Shown here: piece after piece, positions 34,560-46,409 of the stretch
How the letters are laid out: every line of letters starts with the position of its first letter
How positions within the stretch are numbered: the stretch's first letter is position 1
Assembly (NCBI GenBank): GCA_036877525.1
Contig: JAZGTH010000032.1
Location: forward strand, 1,913,501 to 1,977,500
DNA from: Chromobotia macracanthus
Lineage: Eukaryota; Chordata; Actinopteri; Cypriniformes; Botiidae
Direction: 5' to 3'
Length of the DNA: 64,000 bases
Program-made: the position numbers and the translations under genes
Notes under the pieces: generated by a model
Database searches by the model: none
The model's input: the letters and a program-made list of their open reading frames with translations, nothing else
Told to the model about the DNA's origin: nothing

Positions 34560-34820
34560 TACAACATTCACAACTTCCTCATCTAATGTCAATGCCAGTC
34601 CCATAGCCAATCCAGCACCCTACTCTGGCTCAGTGGAGGATTTCAATGGATTTCTCTCCCAATGTTTGTTGACCCTGGAGATGCAGCTGTAATGCTTCCC
34701 CACTGAGTAAGGCAAAATTGTATTAATCTCCCTGCTGACAGGGTGAGTGCTCCAATGCAGAGTCCATCTGGCATTAAGATGGTCCAATTGCTCAGTCCCT
34801 AAACAATTTCCTTCATCACT
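34560..34820 (+). pseudogene. Gypsy gag fragment (family 3)
   Basis: Plus-strand segment reading PAPYSGSVEDFNGFLSQCLL and LEMQ, then in a shifted frame the LLTG-LQW-ES pattern, as in the capsid N-terminal domain of fish Gypsy Gag (the group related to vertebrate RTL/PEG10 genes). One frameshift and a stop break it. Position right after the LTR fits gag. Confidence 0.75.
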
Positions 34821-34826
34821 TACAGT

Positions 34827-35200
34827 ACACACTGTTTTAGTAGGCAGTCTGAATATATTACCACCTCACAGACCACTGAGAAAGGTATGAGCCTCCACAT
34901 GCAATAACAGGTATTTCTAATGCACATTTATTTATTTATTATTCATAAATTGTCCAAATGTGTGGTAGTTATAAGTTGTCAATTCAATATTCAGAAACCT
35001 ATTACAATCTCAGTATCTCTGATTAGTTTTACTCATGTGCCTCTTTAAATGAACAACAAAAATTTGCAATGTTTTCCAAACTCTGTGTGGTACGTTTGAT
35101 CATGTTTCTGTGATTTATTTTCATTATATGTAACGTTGCTTTGAAACAATACAACATTGTAAATAAAACTGAACCAAATTAAAAATGCAACGTTTGAGAA
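34827..35200 (+). repeat. LINE-type 3' tail, copy 1
   Basis: Shares an ordered series of motifs with 42879-43212: TGTTTTAGTAG, CATGCAATAA, TTAGTTTTACT, TTTTCATT, TTTGAAACAATACAACATTGTAAATAAAA. The end resembles the 3' end of L2-like LINEs in fish. Confidence 0.6.
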
Positions 35201-35759
35201 GTCTAGCAAGCCAGTGGGAGATGCTTCTATCGGTGAACAATTATACAATCCCCATCAAGCTAAAATGTCTGTTAACGATTATACTCTCATGTTTCTTGTT
35301 GCCTCAGGTGAATGGAATGAGTGCTCTCTCCTCACCACCTACCAGTAGGGATTAGATTCTAGGCTGTGGCTGCATATAGCCTCATATGACAATACCATTG
35401 GCCTAGAACGGTTCTTCTAACTCTCCATCCATGTGGCCAATGGCATTTAGAACATTATGGAAGGCCTACAGGTTCAACAGCACTGCATGCTCTGCATGAT
35501 CTGGACTAGATCGTGGCTAGACAGGATGGGATTAAGCCCTGAGACAGATCAAACAAGCTCCATTTAAACCTGACATTAGTTCCATTTCTAAATGATAATC
35601 CTTAGATGAAGCCATAGATTACAGCCATAACCAGGATCACCCAAAGGCAGTGAAAATATGATAAACGATTTATTAGACTTTCTATTATCTAAAGAAGACC
35701 ACTAGTCCGCACTGTAGAATCCAGCAATGTGCAGGCAGAGCAGAGCAAAATGAAGTAGG

Positions 35760-35990
35760 TGAAGAGCATACACAGATCCACTTCGAAGAACAAATCTGAA
35801 TGCACACCATCTCCTTTCCTACCCAGATGTCTGGGGTGTAGATTGGCATGCAAATCCCACTTGTCAATTTGTATTGGTGCTTTATTTTAGGGCCAGTTCT
35901 CATAAGTTCTCATCTCTGGCATTTTCTGATAAGAAGCAGAATGATTGGGCTCCAAAGGTTAAACCCCTAATGTCACTACATCGACCAAAC
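35760..35990. repeat. DIRS-associated terminal sequence
   Basis: Motif order GAAGAACAAATCTGAATGCA, TTGGCATGCAAATCCCACTT, TTGTATTGGTGCTTTATTTT and TTAAACCCCTAATGTCACTAC matches 12085-12245. No coding sequence. Confidence 0.5.
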
Positions 35991-36242
35991 GTTAAGTGAG
36001 TGACAAAAAGGAACAGCTTGGTAAACATCCTTAAAGGCCAAAATTACATCTCTCTTCTATAAAAGCAGATCTCACAGAGATCTTTGATAGTGATATTTTG
36101 AAGTACAGACCATTCATAAGAGCTAAAATCAGAAATTTAAAGATCTTATCCTATTTGTTGAGAACCAAGTAACAATGACTTCAGTATGCAGATCAGCACT
36201 TGCACTTTTTAGGAGGGCAGTAAAAGCAATTATTTTTTGAGT

Positions 36243-36312
36243 ATCCTATACTCAAAAAAAAAACAAAGGATATATTTTTTTGATATATCCTTTGAGTATC
36301 CTATACTCCAAA
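36243..36312. repeat. AT-rich palindrome
   Basis: TTTGAGTATCCTATACTC occurs twice, and between the copies AAAGGATATATT is followed by GATATATCCTTT, so the segment can fold as a hairpin. Confidence 0.75.
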
Positions 36313-36947
36313 GCAAGCTTTCCCAAATGAGTTTGAATAGCTAAAAATTACTCCACACAATGTTCAAAAAAGAGTTCCCTCTACAAATTAGACCCAGTGA
36401 TGACAGATGGATTACTGAAAGGAGGAAGATGATTGAAAAGGGCAATAATGTCAAAATGCATGAAGCGCCCCCTCATTCTTCCGAAACAATACCACCTCCT
36501 ACATGTTACCTTGACATATTCATAAATATGGCACTGTGGAAGAAATTAAATTCTTGTCCATTGCATAAGAAATACTGTTATAAATACTAATATCGTTAAT
36601 GGAAACACAGCAACAAGGAAAATATCAAAATGTTTGCTTAAAAAAGCAAAACAGTGTAACAAAAGATGGCTAATTTGCCAGAATGAACTGATTTCCAGAT
36701 TTCCCAGTATTCACAAATGTGGAAATGTATAATTTTATTAAAACAGAAACAAAAAGAGGAAGAATTTTTTTTCAAAAGACATGATGAACCATATTTATGT
36801 ATGTCATGCAGAGCCATTCATCTATGTTTTAAAAAGACTCATATGTAAGATGGGCCAAGTAAAACATCTGACAATGGTCTGACAATGGTACCAGTCTTGT
36901 AGGTGCATACAGAGAAAAAAGCTTTCATCAATCTGACCAGCAGTAAG

Positions 36948-37845
36948 TGTCATGATCCCAATCCAGCCTGGTTTGTGTTGTAAAAGTTTGTTTCTCTTAT
37001 GGTCGGCACAGTCTTTTCCTTCCTCCGTATGTGTATTTGTTTATGTTAGCCACACGCTGACAGCGATTGTGGGATACTTCCACTGGAGTGATCTTGCCAC
37101 TCGTTCATCAGCACAATTGTTCTCACCTGTTTCTTGTTCCCTTAATTAGTTTTTGTCCTTTATATTTTCCTTGCGCCTTCTGTTTGGTGCTATATAGCTG
37201 TTTAGTCCTGCAAGTAGTTGCACTGTTCCTGTCACTCCAGTACTGTGTGTTCCTTTAGTTAGTTATCTATAGTCTTGTGGATTCTGTAGCGTCTGCTTCA
37301 TTTTGCAGTTGTTCTTGTTTTGCTTTTTGTTTTCCTTGTTCTTACCCTCCTTGACTGGCTTCCTCAGCTCACCTTCCCTGAAGTCTGACATCTTTTTGGC
37401 CCTCTAATTCTTTTATTCTTTATCCCTGCCACCCTCTGAAGTTTTTCCAGGTGGGTAGAGTTCTGAGCCAACTGCCTCTGGCCCAAGTTTCCATATTTCT
37501 TCCTCACCCGATCTCTTAGTTTTGGACTGGGTTTTGATTTTTCTTGCCTATGGGTTTGTTTTTGTTGCCTTATTTTTCCTAATAAATGGTTGCACCTGCA
37601 ACTGACTCCTCCTCCTTTCTGGTTGTAACAGTTACGATCTGGTCAGAATGGACTTATCAGGTGAGGTAAAGACCCTTTGAGATCACCACTTACCCTGCAA
37701 GGAGTGATGCTGGGACAGCAAGTTTCCCAAGATTTGCTGGTGGCTGTACAGCTGAGTTTTGATTCTCTGGCCTTAGGGTATATTTCTGTTGCCTGATTTT
37801 TTCCTAATAAATTGTTTGCACCGCTCCTCCTTTCTGGTCGTAACA
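36948..37845 (+). mobile_element. Internally deleted Ty3/Gypsy element with 5-bp target duplication
   Basis: A complete LTR (36948-37630; TGTCATGATCCC ... GGTTGTAACA) is followed by about 140 bp of internal sequence that includes ATGGACTTATCAGG, probably a gag start, and then the last about 75 bp of a second LTR (from 37770; CCTAATAAATTG ... GTCGTAACA) ending at 37845. GTAAG flanks both ends (36943-36947 and 37846-37850). The LTR holds an AATAAA near its end. Confidence 0.85.
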
Positions 37846-39649
37846 GTAAGTTTACATGTGTTATAGACTAATCAGGTCTGTAAGATCGATCTTAAATTCA
37901 TCATTGTGGCCAATTGAAGTCTTTAGACATCGTTTTGTGAAGTTGAGGCAATTCTTTCAATTCACTCAATCACCCTCAGAGTGCCCTCTGACCCTTTCGA
38001 CCCATCCACCTTTTTCTCTGCGCCATATTACAGTTAGCGACTTCCTGTAGGATTTTGCACTTCTGTTTAGTATTTGTTATCAGCTAGTTAGCTGAATAGC
38101 TGAACAGTTAATGATCTGGAAAAAATTGTGCTGTTAAGGTCTTTCACAAGAGCCACAGAAAGCTTAAAAAAACTCTCAAACATGAGTGTTACAACCACAA
38201 GTACAAGCCATTTAAATAGTATTGTCATGCCACTCATTACTGTATTCTGTACCTTTTAAATAATCAGAAATGTTTTTTACTTTATTACTATTACTATTGT
38301 ATAGTACATCACCATTAATACATGAAACATATTTTCTCAGAGCTGATTTCATTATAATTGTATTATTTTATTATAATTGAAATGTAATTTCAATTATAAT
38401 GTATTTATATGTATTTATATATAAATTAATAGAACTGAATTATTTATAACTACGTCTTCACATTAATCATGCAGCACATACACAATATTTAAATTTAATT
38501 TCTATATGTTTAACCACATGTAACCACACCGCAGTGTAGGTGTTTATAGATAGCCACCTTAAACAACACAACAGCAGCATGGCTACATGACCTACCTGGG
38601 CCAGCTATGAGGGAATATTCCACTCTCTCCACTACTCTCCTATTTTTGTAAAACCAAAACATTCCATTGATCATTTCTATACCCCCAGACAAAAAACTTG
38701 AAAATGTCAACATGTGACTGTTGGTAAGAGTTTCTTATTATCAATCCAGGTGGAGGCGCTGGGCATCTTTGTAGCATGAGGAACAAAGTAAAATTGTTTA
38801 CTGTCTTCCTGAAATACTCTTGCCCATGCTGTGACCTAATATTGCTGTTGGTTGTTGACATTATGGACATTATGTCAAATATAAAGAGTCAAATTAAAAA
38901 AGATTACAATGTCTGTTTCAGAGCTGTCTAAATAACTCAGAAATGCCTAACTAAAGGCATCAAGCTGAGAACCAGAAGTTGCAAAGCATATTATGGGTAT
39001 TTTTGCATCTTGTGATAAAGGTGGCTACAGTACTAATTGATGTGAGAATGCATTTCATTTGCAACATAAAAAAACTTTAGAAAAGCCTTTTAAAGAAGCC
39101 TTTAAAAGGTGCCTGCAAAATACATCATCAGCTTCTTGTTTTCAAGTAGCCTGTGAAGTCTGCATGTTAGTCAGGTCTAAGCATGAAGGATAATAGAAGA
39201 TATTAGTACTAGGAAGCATTTATTACAGAGATAAGATAAAGAATGAGTTCAAAGAAAGTGTGTGCCACCTTGTCCGTGTTTTATTATGGCAGGTGACATA
39301 CACAATGTGTGTTTTGTTTTGGAGTGGAGCATGCTTAAGAGAGCTGACAGTCTTTAGTGTGAATCGCTTCTGCTGAGGACAGTGTTCCCGCTTGGCTCTT
39401 TTAAATGCAGACAGGAGTTGGGCTGCTGCACCTCACAGATCGAATCCTGCTTCTGATGAGGCAGATTGATTTCTTCCTGTGCTTCCGTAAGTGCACTTGT
39501 TAGTGCGCAAGAACGCATAAATGAATTGGAAATGAGTTTTGCACAGAGTGTTTAATTTTTAATTGAATTGACCAAAAGCACCGTAGTGAGGACTAAGTGA
39601 GGACTATCCTTTCACTTTTAGGTCTTCCAAGGACACAGTAATTTTCCCC

Positions 39650-40190
39650 TACAAGCCAGGACTAATAGTCTTGAACTACATAGACGACTGGCTAGTCATG
39701 GCCAGTTCCCAAGAGTTAGCTACATGGCATTGAGATGTTGTGTTAACTCATATGAGGTGCTTAGGGCTGAGACTCAACCCCAAGAAGAGTATGCTTTCTC
39801 TTGTCCAGAGAAATACTTTTCTAGGGGTAATTTGGGATTCCACTACCACCGGGGGCACACAATTGTTTCCTGCATGTGTGGAGTCAATCCTTGGTGCTGT
39901 GGGTAGCAGTGGCCAATGTGATTCCATTGGGCCTGCTGCACATGAGACCGTTGCAGGATTCTTACAATGCACGCTTCCCTCACTGGCTGGGGTGCGGTTG
40001 TCGATGGCTGCCCAGTCAGCCTCGCTTACCCAGCTCCATTAGGGTTGGATGCCATGGTGCAGACATGGCCAAGGCTGGTGCAGACATTTGCCCTGAAAGC
40101 CTTGCTCCCTGGAGTCTTAGCCAGGGTTCACCAGGACCAAGTTCATCTGCTATTGGTAGCACCGTTCTGGCCGACCTGAATCTGGTTCTT
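39650..40190 (+). pseudogene. DIRS reverse transcriptase fragment
   Basis: Plus-strand pol piece: LNYIDDWLVMASSQELATWH with the intact YIDD catalytic box, then a stop, DVVLTHMRCLGLRLNPKKSM, LSLVQRNTFLGVIWDSTTT and, after a frame change, LLHMRPLQ. Further on (40115-40180) RVHQDQVHLLLVAPFWPT corresponds to the RNase H-side motif of DIRS pol. Several hundred bases between these parts are missing. It is unrelated to neighbouring sequence and lacks DIRS ends. Confidence 0.85.
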
Positions 40191-40989
40191 GGACATAATA
40201 AAAAGTTGTTGTATAAAAATTGTATAAAAATGTTTAGTAACCACTTCTTAATCAATGCCTGTAAGGTAAATGTGTATAAGGTTTTGCAAAGTCTGTTTTA
40301 TTTCGAAAATAGGTAGGTAATAGGTTTTTTTAATATATATTTTTAGAAAACAACAATACTAGCCTCAAGTTTAAACACTGTTAACCTTATTATTTAAACC
40401 TATTAAAGATGTCAAACAACCTCTCACATTAAGTTGAGCACATACTGTTGCAGGCCAGGAGTGTTTGAATAGAACTTGTATCTGCAACTAGAGGTGTGAT
40501 TATGTTATCAGCTGTTATCACTCTGTATGTATTTAAAAACACTGTTGTAGTTTTTCTATGTTTAAACAGATTTTTTTTATTTTCTGACAGTGTGAGCTGG
40601 ATCACGTCACCTCTTAAATATAAGTAAGCAGTGAATTACATTTAAGAATGTTTTTCATTTTCATTTAAGAAGTTTTAACATTTAAGAATATAGTTAAATT
40701 CAAACAAGTTTGACTCAATTATTGACTAAGAAAATAGCTTTAACATACAACATGATCCGTAATGCATGCAGAAATGTTGCTGTTCTGAAGTTCTGTGAAT
40801 GGGTTGTAAATGTTTTATTATGGTTTCAGCTCTTAGAAAGTTACTGATTTCAAGGTAGCATGCATTGTTATCATCAGATTTAGTCATTATACTCAGACAG
40901 AGGGTGACACTGTTGTTTTTTTATCTGCTTTTCTTGATGATATAACATTTTCTAAATAAAACAGGCTTTCAAAACCTTATGCACATTTA

Positions 40990-41640
40990 CCTTAAAGGTA
41001 ATGATTAAGGAGTGGACAAGGAGTGTTCTTTAATCAGAAAACTAGATGAAGACACAGAATGCTAATGCCTGATTTAGCAATTTTTTAGGTTTGTCATTCT
41101 ATGTTAATCAAGGCATAGTGCACACATTAGATTCATTAACACATATTTTAAATATATTCTTCATTCTGACTAGGTATACACACCCATACCTAGGACACAC
41201 ACACATACACACACAAAAACACACATATGCTCATAGTTCCTCAGTCAGGAAGAACTGTCTGATACTGTGAACACAGACTGAATGACTGTGTAACTTAATC
41301 ATTAACACAAACATTAAGAAAATTTGTTTCTCTGGTTAGGTAGACACGCTGGCGTGTCTTCCCAACCAGAAGAATATCAGACAGAATGAAACCCTCCTCT
41401 CTTTGTTAATGTATGATTCTTTGTCCTAACTTATAGAGGAGGCAGAAGTGGACCTTTAGAGGTATTGATATATACACATTTGGATGATCTTCTTCCAAGA
41501 ACAAGGTGGGGCATGTCCTTTAATCAGATGGAAGGAAACATCTGTTGTAGAAAAGTGGGGTCAGTCCCATGGTGAGGGTGAGATCCAAAGGTTAGAGCAA
41601 CATAAAAATGTTCAGAAATAATATGAATGACAATTTAAAT
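40990..41640 (-). repeat. Dispersed non-coding repeat, copy 1
   Basis: Shares CTTTAATCAGAAAACTAG(A/C)TGAAGACA with 46436-46465, and GAAACATCTGTTGTAGAAA with 46655-46680, 54377-54395 and, inverted, 61725-61745. It contains a hairpin at 41333-41368 and a CACACACAC-rich tract at 41180-41225. Confidence 0.65.
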
Positions 41641-42479
41641 TTAAAACAGTCCAATTAGATGGAAATCCACCAACATTGTATTGGGTATAATATGCATGTT
41701 GATAATTTTAAAACTTTAATAAATTTACAAATTTGCCTTTTAATGTACAAAGTGCAAAAGTGTGATTATACTTAGCTCGTTGCTGTATTTCTGATGTGGC
41801 ATCATGGTACATTGTTTCATTCCACTATGCACTGCACCTAGTTGAATGACAATAAAAAAAATTATTGACAACTTGATCTGTGGGCCTTTTGCAGGTGACT
41901 GAATAAATTTGTCTTGTTTCACCTGACTTACCACACCTACCACCACAATAGCATCAAGTTCATCTAAGCTACTTGGTATTGTGTGAATCTGAGACCGGTC
42001 TGGAAGACTGTAAACTGTCCTTGGTGATTAATATAACCGTTCTGCCTGATTAAAATTCTGCACCAATTAATGGTGTGCATAGGCTATCGTAGACCTGATT
42101 GGTTCAGTCAAAGAGCAGATTGCAATTGTTTGGCTTACAGGTATTCCTGTTTCTATTGATGTGAGATATTGTGTGTTTAAAACTTGATCCCCAAACAAAT
42201 ATTATTTTCAAAAACTAACCAACCAAATAAAAAAGTTGAATAAATAATGTCTGTCGTAAATGGCACATAGAGGTTTCAAGGGAAAGTTCTGGTTTGTCCA
42301 TTTTCAGAAGGCAGAGCACACACTGGAAGAACATCAAGAAACAATTGATACTACTGGCTATTAATCCCCAGAGAGCAAGGCAGACATACTTGTCTTAGTA
42401 TTGGTAATACCATTTACAAAGCATGTAATGACACACAATCAGTGTCTGAAACTCTGAAACAGTTTTCTATTTTTTTCGG

Positions 42480-42860
42480 GAAGCAGATACTCTCTCAATT
42501 TCAGCCTAGATTAAAGACCCATCTCTTTACTCTAGCCTCCACATAGTCCTATGGATTTATTACTTAAATCCCTTAACCAATTGTTAGGCTGTACTAATTG
42601 CAGCTATAACATTGTGCTGCTGTCACTAGGCAGGTAATAAAAAATGTAGAATCTGAGTGTGTCCCAGGTTCCAGTTTACCTAATTAACACATGCTTCTGT
42701 CGGAATCTCTGTCTGTAACACTCCCCATTGCCTGACAATTGTCACTAAATCAGACCTGACAGTTTTTAAATCAATACAGATTGTGCCATCTCCATGTAAG
42801 TTGGAACAGCATATTTTGCTTAATATGATACCTGTCATCTATCATACTAATTCAATACAT
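42480..42860 (+). repeat. LINE ORF2 end and tail
   Basis: CTAGATTAAAGACCCATCTC translates as RLKTHLF, a motif near the C-terminus of fish LINE ORF2, followed by TTAGGCTGTACTAATTGCAG and other tail sequence. A related stretch is at 47065-47140. Confidence 0.6.
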
Positions 42861-42878
42861 GTTGCATATTCGCAAAAG

Positions 42879-43212
42879 TACATACTGTTTTAGTAGACTG
42901 TCTGGATACATTACCCTTTCATAAACCATGATATAGGTATAAGCCTTTGCATGCAATAATGCATGCAGGTCCATTTATTCAAATGGTCAACTTTATATTT
43001 ATAAACCAATTACAATTGTAGTATCCGTAATTAGTTTTACTAATATACATCATTTTATCTACAATAAAAAGTCTGCAATAATACCATGTATTCTGTATTC
43101 TGTGTTGTACATTTCATTTTCTCCTGTTTCCTGTATTTTTATTTTCATTGTATGGGAAGCTGTTTTAAAACAATGCAACATTATAAAAGAGTGCTATATA
43201 AATTGAATTGAT
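42879..43212 (+). repeat. LINE-type 3' tail, copy 2
   Basis: Counterpart of 34827-35200; ends with TGCTATATAAATTGAATTGA, a usual LINE 3' terminus in fish. It is immediately followed by a solo LTR. Confidence 0.65.
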
Positions 43213-43250
43213 GAGAGTTCAGCGTTTTGACGCTTCAAAACACACAAGCA

Positions 43251-43915
43251 TGTCAAGGTCCTGGCTTCCTGCTCGAAGTATTTCTTGATTATCTTGCCAG
43301 GATCCTGACATGCCCTGTGTTTAGTGTCAGAGCGTGCTGTTTGGATCCTGACTCCTTCTAGTCTTTGTTCTTGTTTCTTGGAGTCGGGATCTGAACGCAT
43401 GCTCTAGGTCTTCGTCTCGTGTGGAAGCACATGGCCTCTGTTTTGTTTACATTCGCCATGTGCTCTCCGGTCTTGAGTCTTGGCCCCACCCCCTTGTTCT
43501 CTTGTCTAGTCTGCGCTAATTTCGCGCACCGGTTAGTCGTTTGTCTTTGTGCTATTTAATGCTATTTAATACGTGTTTTCTGTCTTGTGCCGGTTCGGCT
43601 TGTATCGTCTGCGTTTCTTGGTACCTTGGTAAATGTGACTTTGCTATGTGCAGTTTTGTCATTCGTAACTTTGTGATCTAGTTTGCCAGTCTTGTCTAGT
43701 TTGCCGTGTCTTTGTCCAGTCGTGTTTTTCTTTCGCTGGTTTTTTCGGTTTTTGGTTTCGCTTTTTGCTCCGTCTTTTGGGATATCTTGGGTTCCGTTAA
43801 GCTTGTGTTTGGTTATCGTTTTGCCCCCTCGTGGGATGTTGTTTTGTTCATTTTTGTAAATAAAGACTTAAGTTTAACGCTGTTTGCGACTGGGTTCGTT
43901 TCTCCCCGCCTGACG
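43251..43915 (+). mobile_element. Solo LTR with 5-bp target duplication
   Basis: Starts TGTCAAGGTCCTGG and ends CCCCGCCTGACG, flanked by AAGCA on both sides (43246-43250 and 43916-43920). It is T/G-rich and has AATAAA near the end (about 43857). The final bases are CG where CA is usual; the inner TGTCA/TGAC(A) inverted pair suggests an A-to-G change. No internal region or second LTR is present. Confidence 0.8.
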
Positions 43916-44235
43916 AAGCATCCATCATAAAAGTAACCCATATGGCTCAAGCGGGTTAGTACATGTCCTCTGAAGTGAAACGATGCATTTGCTAGAGAAA
44001 AGATTAATATTTTGAGATCATTTAGCAATTGTCATGTCGCATTCCAGCTAGCAGCTAGACTTACTAAATGACAACGAACTGCAATGTCACAGGCACATAA
44101 TTTCATTACCATTAAATTACCAATTTACAACGTCACCATTACGTTGTCCCAAGTAATGGTAACCAATGTGCAAGCAAAAACGGTCCAGTTACGTAATATA
44201 TTCGTTCTATTTTGGTTACTAACTAGTACAGTAAA

Positions 44236-44487
44236 TTGCAGAAAAGGCCTGCTATGTATATAGAGATATTAGTGTCCCCTTGTGACTTTAAGAGGTATTA
44301 CGCTGAGGACTCAGCATTTCCCTTTAACGATCCCTTTAACCTCATTAACTATACGCAGTTCAGTGCACGGAGAGTCTTCACTAGTGTTACGCTGCTGCTG
44401 CTGCTGTTGTTCCTGCCGAATGCGTTCACATACAAGTGCGTAACTGTGTATGTTATTTTTTTAAACAGCCGTAATTCGAATGCATAA
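44236..44487 (+). CDS. Unrecognised ORF with a hydrophobic signal-like segment
   Basis: An 83-codon ORF. Its second half holds VFTSVTLLLLLLFLPNAFTY, a Leu-rich stretch like a secretory signal, encoded partly by a CTG run (44389-44405). Directly after it lies AA|GTGCGT, which could serve as a splice donor, so this could be the first exon of a small secreted or membrane protein. There is no partner exon that I can identify, and no homology is recognised. It may equally be a chance ORF. Confidence 0.2.
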   Translation: MQKRPAMYIEILVSPCDFKRYYAEDSAFPFNDPFNLINYTQFSARRVFTSVTLLLLLLFLPNAFTYKCVTVYVIFLNSRNSNA

Positions 44488-45238
44488 GTTGTTATCATTA
44501 GTGGATAATTATAATCGGCTATGTGCTCCACACGCATTGTGTATTGCATCACCCATGTACGGCGCTAGTGAATGTGTATGAGAGATGTTAAATAGCGTTA
44601 TTGGGGTGTTATATTGTAAACTGTTAGTTACTTTGAGTTTGTATGTATTATTTACTGTATAATTGAGATGGTTGTTATTTCTGTTTTTTAGAACCACTCA
44701 CACTACGCATATACACTCTACTACCTGTCTTACGATAATCTACTCAACCAAACTGGAAGACTGTAAACCCTCTACAAGCCTAAAATCGTTAAAATGTACT
44801 TCGTCTCTGACCGGACGACTTATGTCTGCTTAATTTCCATCAGCATTTACACTAGGCTATTTCACACAAACAGAACGTCCCAGGCACGTAACTGAATTAC
44901 TATTAAATTAATTCACAACTTGGTCTTAAACCCAAAGGTTTGTGTAAAACATATCCAGTTACAACACTGGAAAATCAAAGTAGATTAAACACTACGTATG
45001 CTGCTCTTTTAAAGTTGTACTGTATGGGAAATAGCCTACATAACAGCGCGCCTCTCGCGTTTTCACTCAGAGCATGCAGGGCACAACATCCTCTGACAGG
45101 ACTCCAAAGTGGGACATTTATTTCACAACAACTTATATCAATGTCTTAGGAGTTATGAAAATAACATTTTAAAATTACATATTAACTTATAGTTTAATAT
45201 CACAATATTTCCTCTGACAGGAAATTTTCTTTTATCAG

Positions 45239-45490
45239 GTGAGACACTCAGTATTGGCTCCAATGGTCATCCCGCTCGTAATAACATTTTTAAAAGACAA
45301 AAATAACTTCTCAAATACTGATCTAGGAGAACCATCTATCATGTCTACGCTAATGTTTGGATTTGCTACACTCACCGGCACTGATAGGCATCGCGAGGGT
45401 TTTACAAAAATGGCGCAGTTTTCCACCTTTCGTAAAAACTGGGAGATGAGAAGTGTAGCCTCAGTTCCTGGATCTACTTCGAGTGTTTGA
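45239..45490 (+). pseudogene. Unrecognised coding-looking segment
   Basis: An 83-codon ORF with mixed composition, e.g. LGEPSIMSTLMFGFATLTGT and FSTFRKNWEMRSVASVPGST. It reads like real protein rather than AT-rich noise, but no family comes to mind. It precedes the GPCR-like ORF by a stop only, with a possible frameshift relation to it unclear. Confidence 0.2.
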
Positions 45491-46011
45491 GCACAGCATT
45501 TAAAAAGGAAAGTGTCAATTCAGTGCAGTTTAATCAATGTTTTATCAAAATATTTAATCACTGTGCTTCCTGTGAAAAAGTGTCCCATTGTTGTTGGTTC
45601 CATTGTTGGTGTGGAGGTTTGTCCTGGAGAACGATCATGCTGGCCAATCTCTGCTTTTGCTCTGGACTATTTGCGGTGGTTCTGATTGGATTTCTATTGT
45701 GGATTATGCAGAACTCAGCATCGGGGTATCCAGGATTCTCTCTGGTAGCACCTGGGAGACCATTTTTGTGTTCTGCCTGTCTCAAGTTTATTAATTATGT
45801 GCACTCATGCTTGAATCCTCTGTTTATTGCTGTGACAGAGGCAGCCAAAAGGCACAGGAGAATATTAGTCAGGATGAAAGAGAGAAAGAACAGACTGACC
45901 CAGAGAGTTAAGGAGAATAATCTTCAGAAAACACAAGCCCAAGAAATCCCTCAATTTTCCTTGTCATCTTTGTCTAATGCTCTTGCATTCTGCATGATTA
46001 TAGCTAAATAA
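45487..46011 (+). pseudogene. ORF with GPCR transmembrane-7-like end
   Basis: A 174-codon ORF. Residues about 52-72 form a hydrophobic helix (LANLCFCSGLFAVVLIGFLL). Near residues 100-112 comes FINYVHSCLNPLFIAVTE, which resembles the TM7 signature S-C-x-N-P-x-x-(Y/F) of class A G protein-coupled receptors, followed by a basic cytoplasmic-tail-like segment (AAKRHRRILVRMKERKN). TM1 to TM5 are not visible in the 1.5 kb upstream. If it is a receptor, only the C-terminal end remains, either as a last exon or a truncated pseudogene. The resemblance is short and could be accidental. Confidence 0.3.
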
Positions 46012-46409
46012 TTGAACTGGAAAAGTCCTTGGACACCCAGCTATGTTCATTAGATGCATGATGCTTTTATTCAAACAGAAAATCTGGCAACACTTCCTAT
46101 CATACTTAAAAAAATAAAAAATAAAAAAGATAAAATAAAGGTGTAGGTAACCATTCCTTTGCATTTGGCCTTTACAATTTTTTACGACAACAATAAAAAA
46201 ACAGTTCCCTTTCAGTCAGTCACATTCAACATTGTCAACATACTGACGTATGGGGTCTTGCCTTGCTTGAAAGCCCAATCACCTATGAGTAGTAGATAAA
46301 CTTGCTAATGAACATTGGCCTGAGAATAAAAAGTCAATGAGCATTGGGCAAAGAAGTTGCATGCCCCCTTGCATTTGAACGATGCACCCCACAGGCTGGA
46401 ATAAACAAG

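Larger units (their letters stand above)
33247..34830 (+). mobile_element. Ty3/Gypsy remnant (family 3): LTR with nested SINE and LINE, then gag
   Basis: The LTR opens TGTCATGGATCTGCC at 33247 and closes CAATAAACTC ... TATTGTAACA at 34504, with a polyadenylation signal before the end. Between about 33490 and 34330 it is interrupted by a tRNA-type SINE and the 3' part of a LINE. After the LTR comes a short leader and a gag fragment on the plus strand. The rest of the element is missing. Confidence 0.7.
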
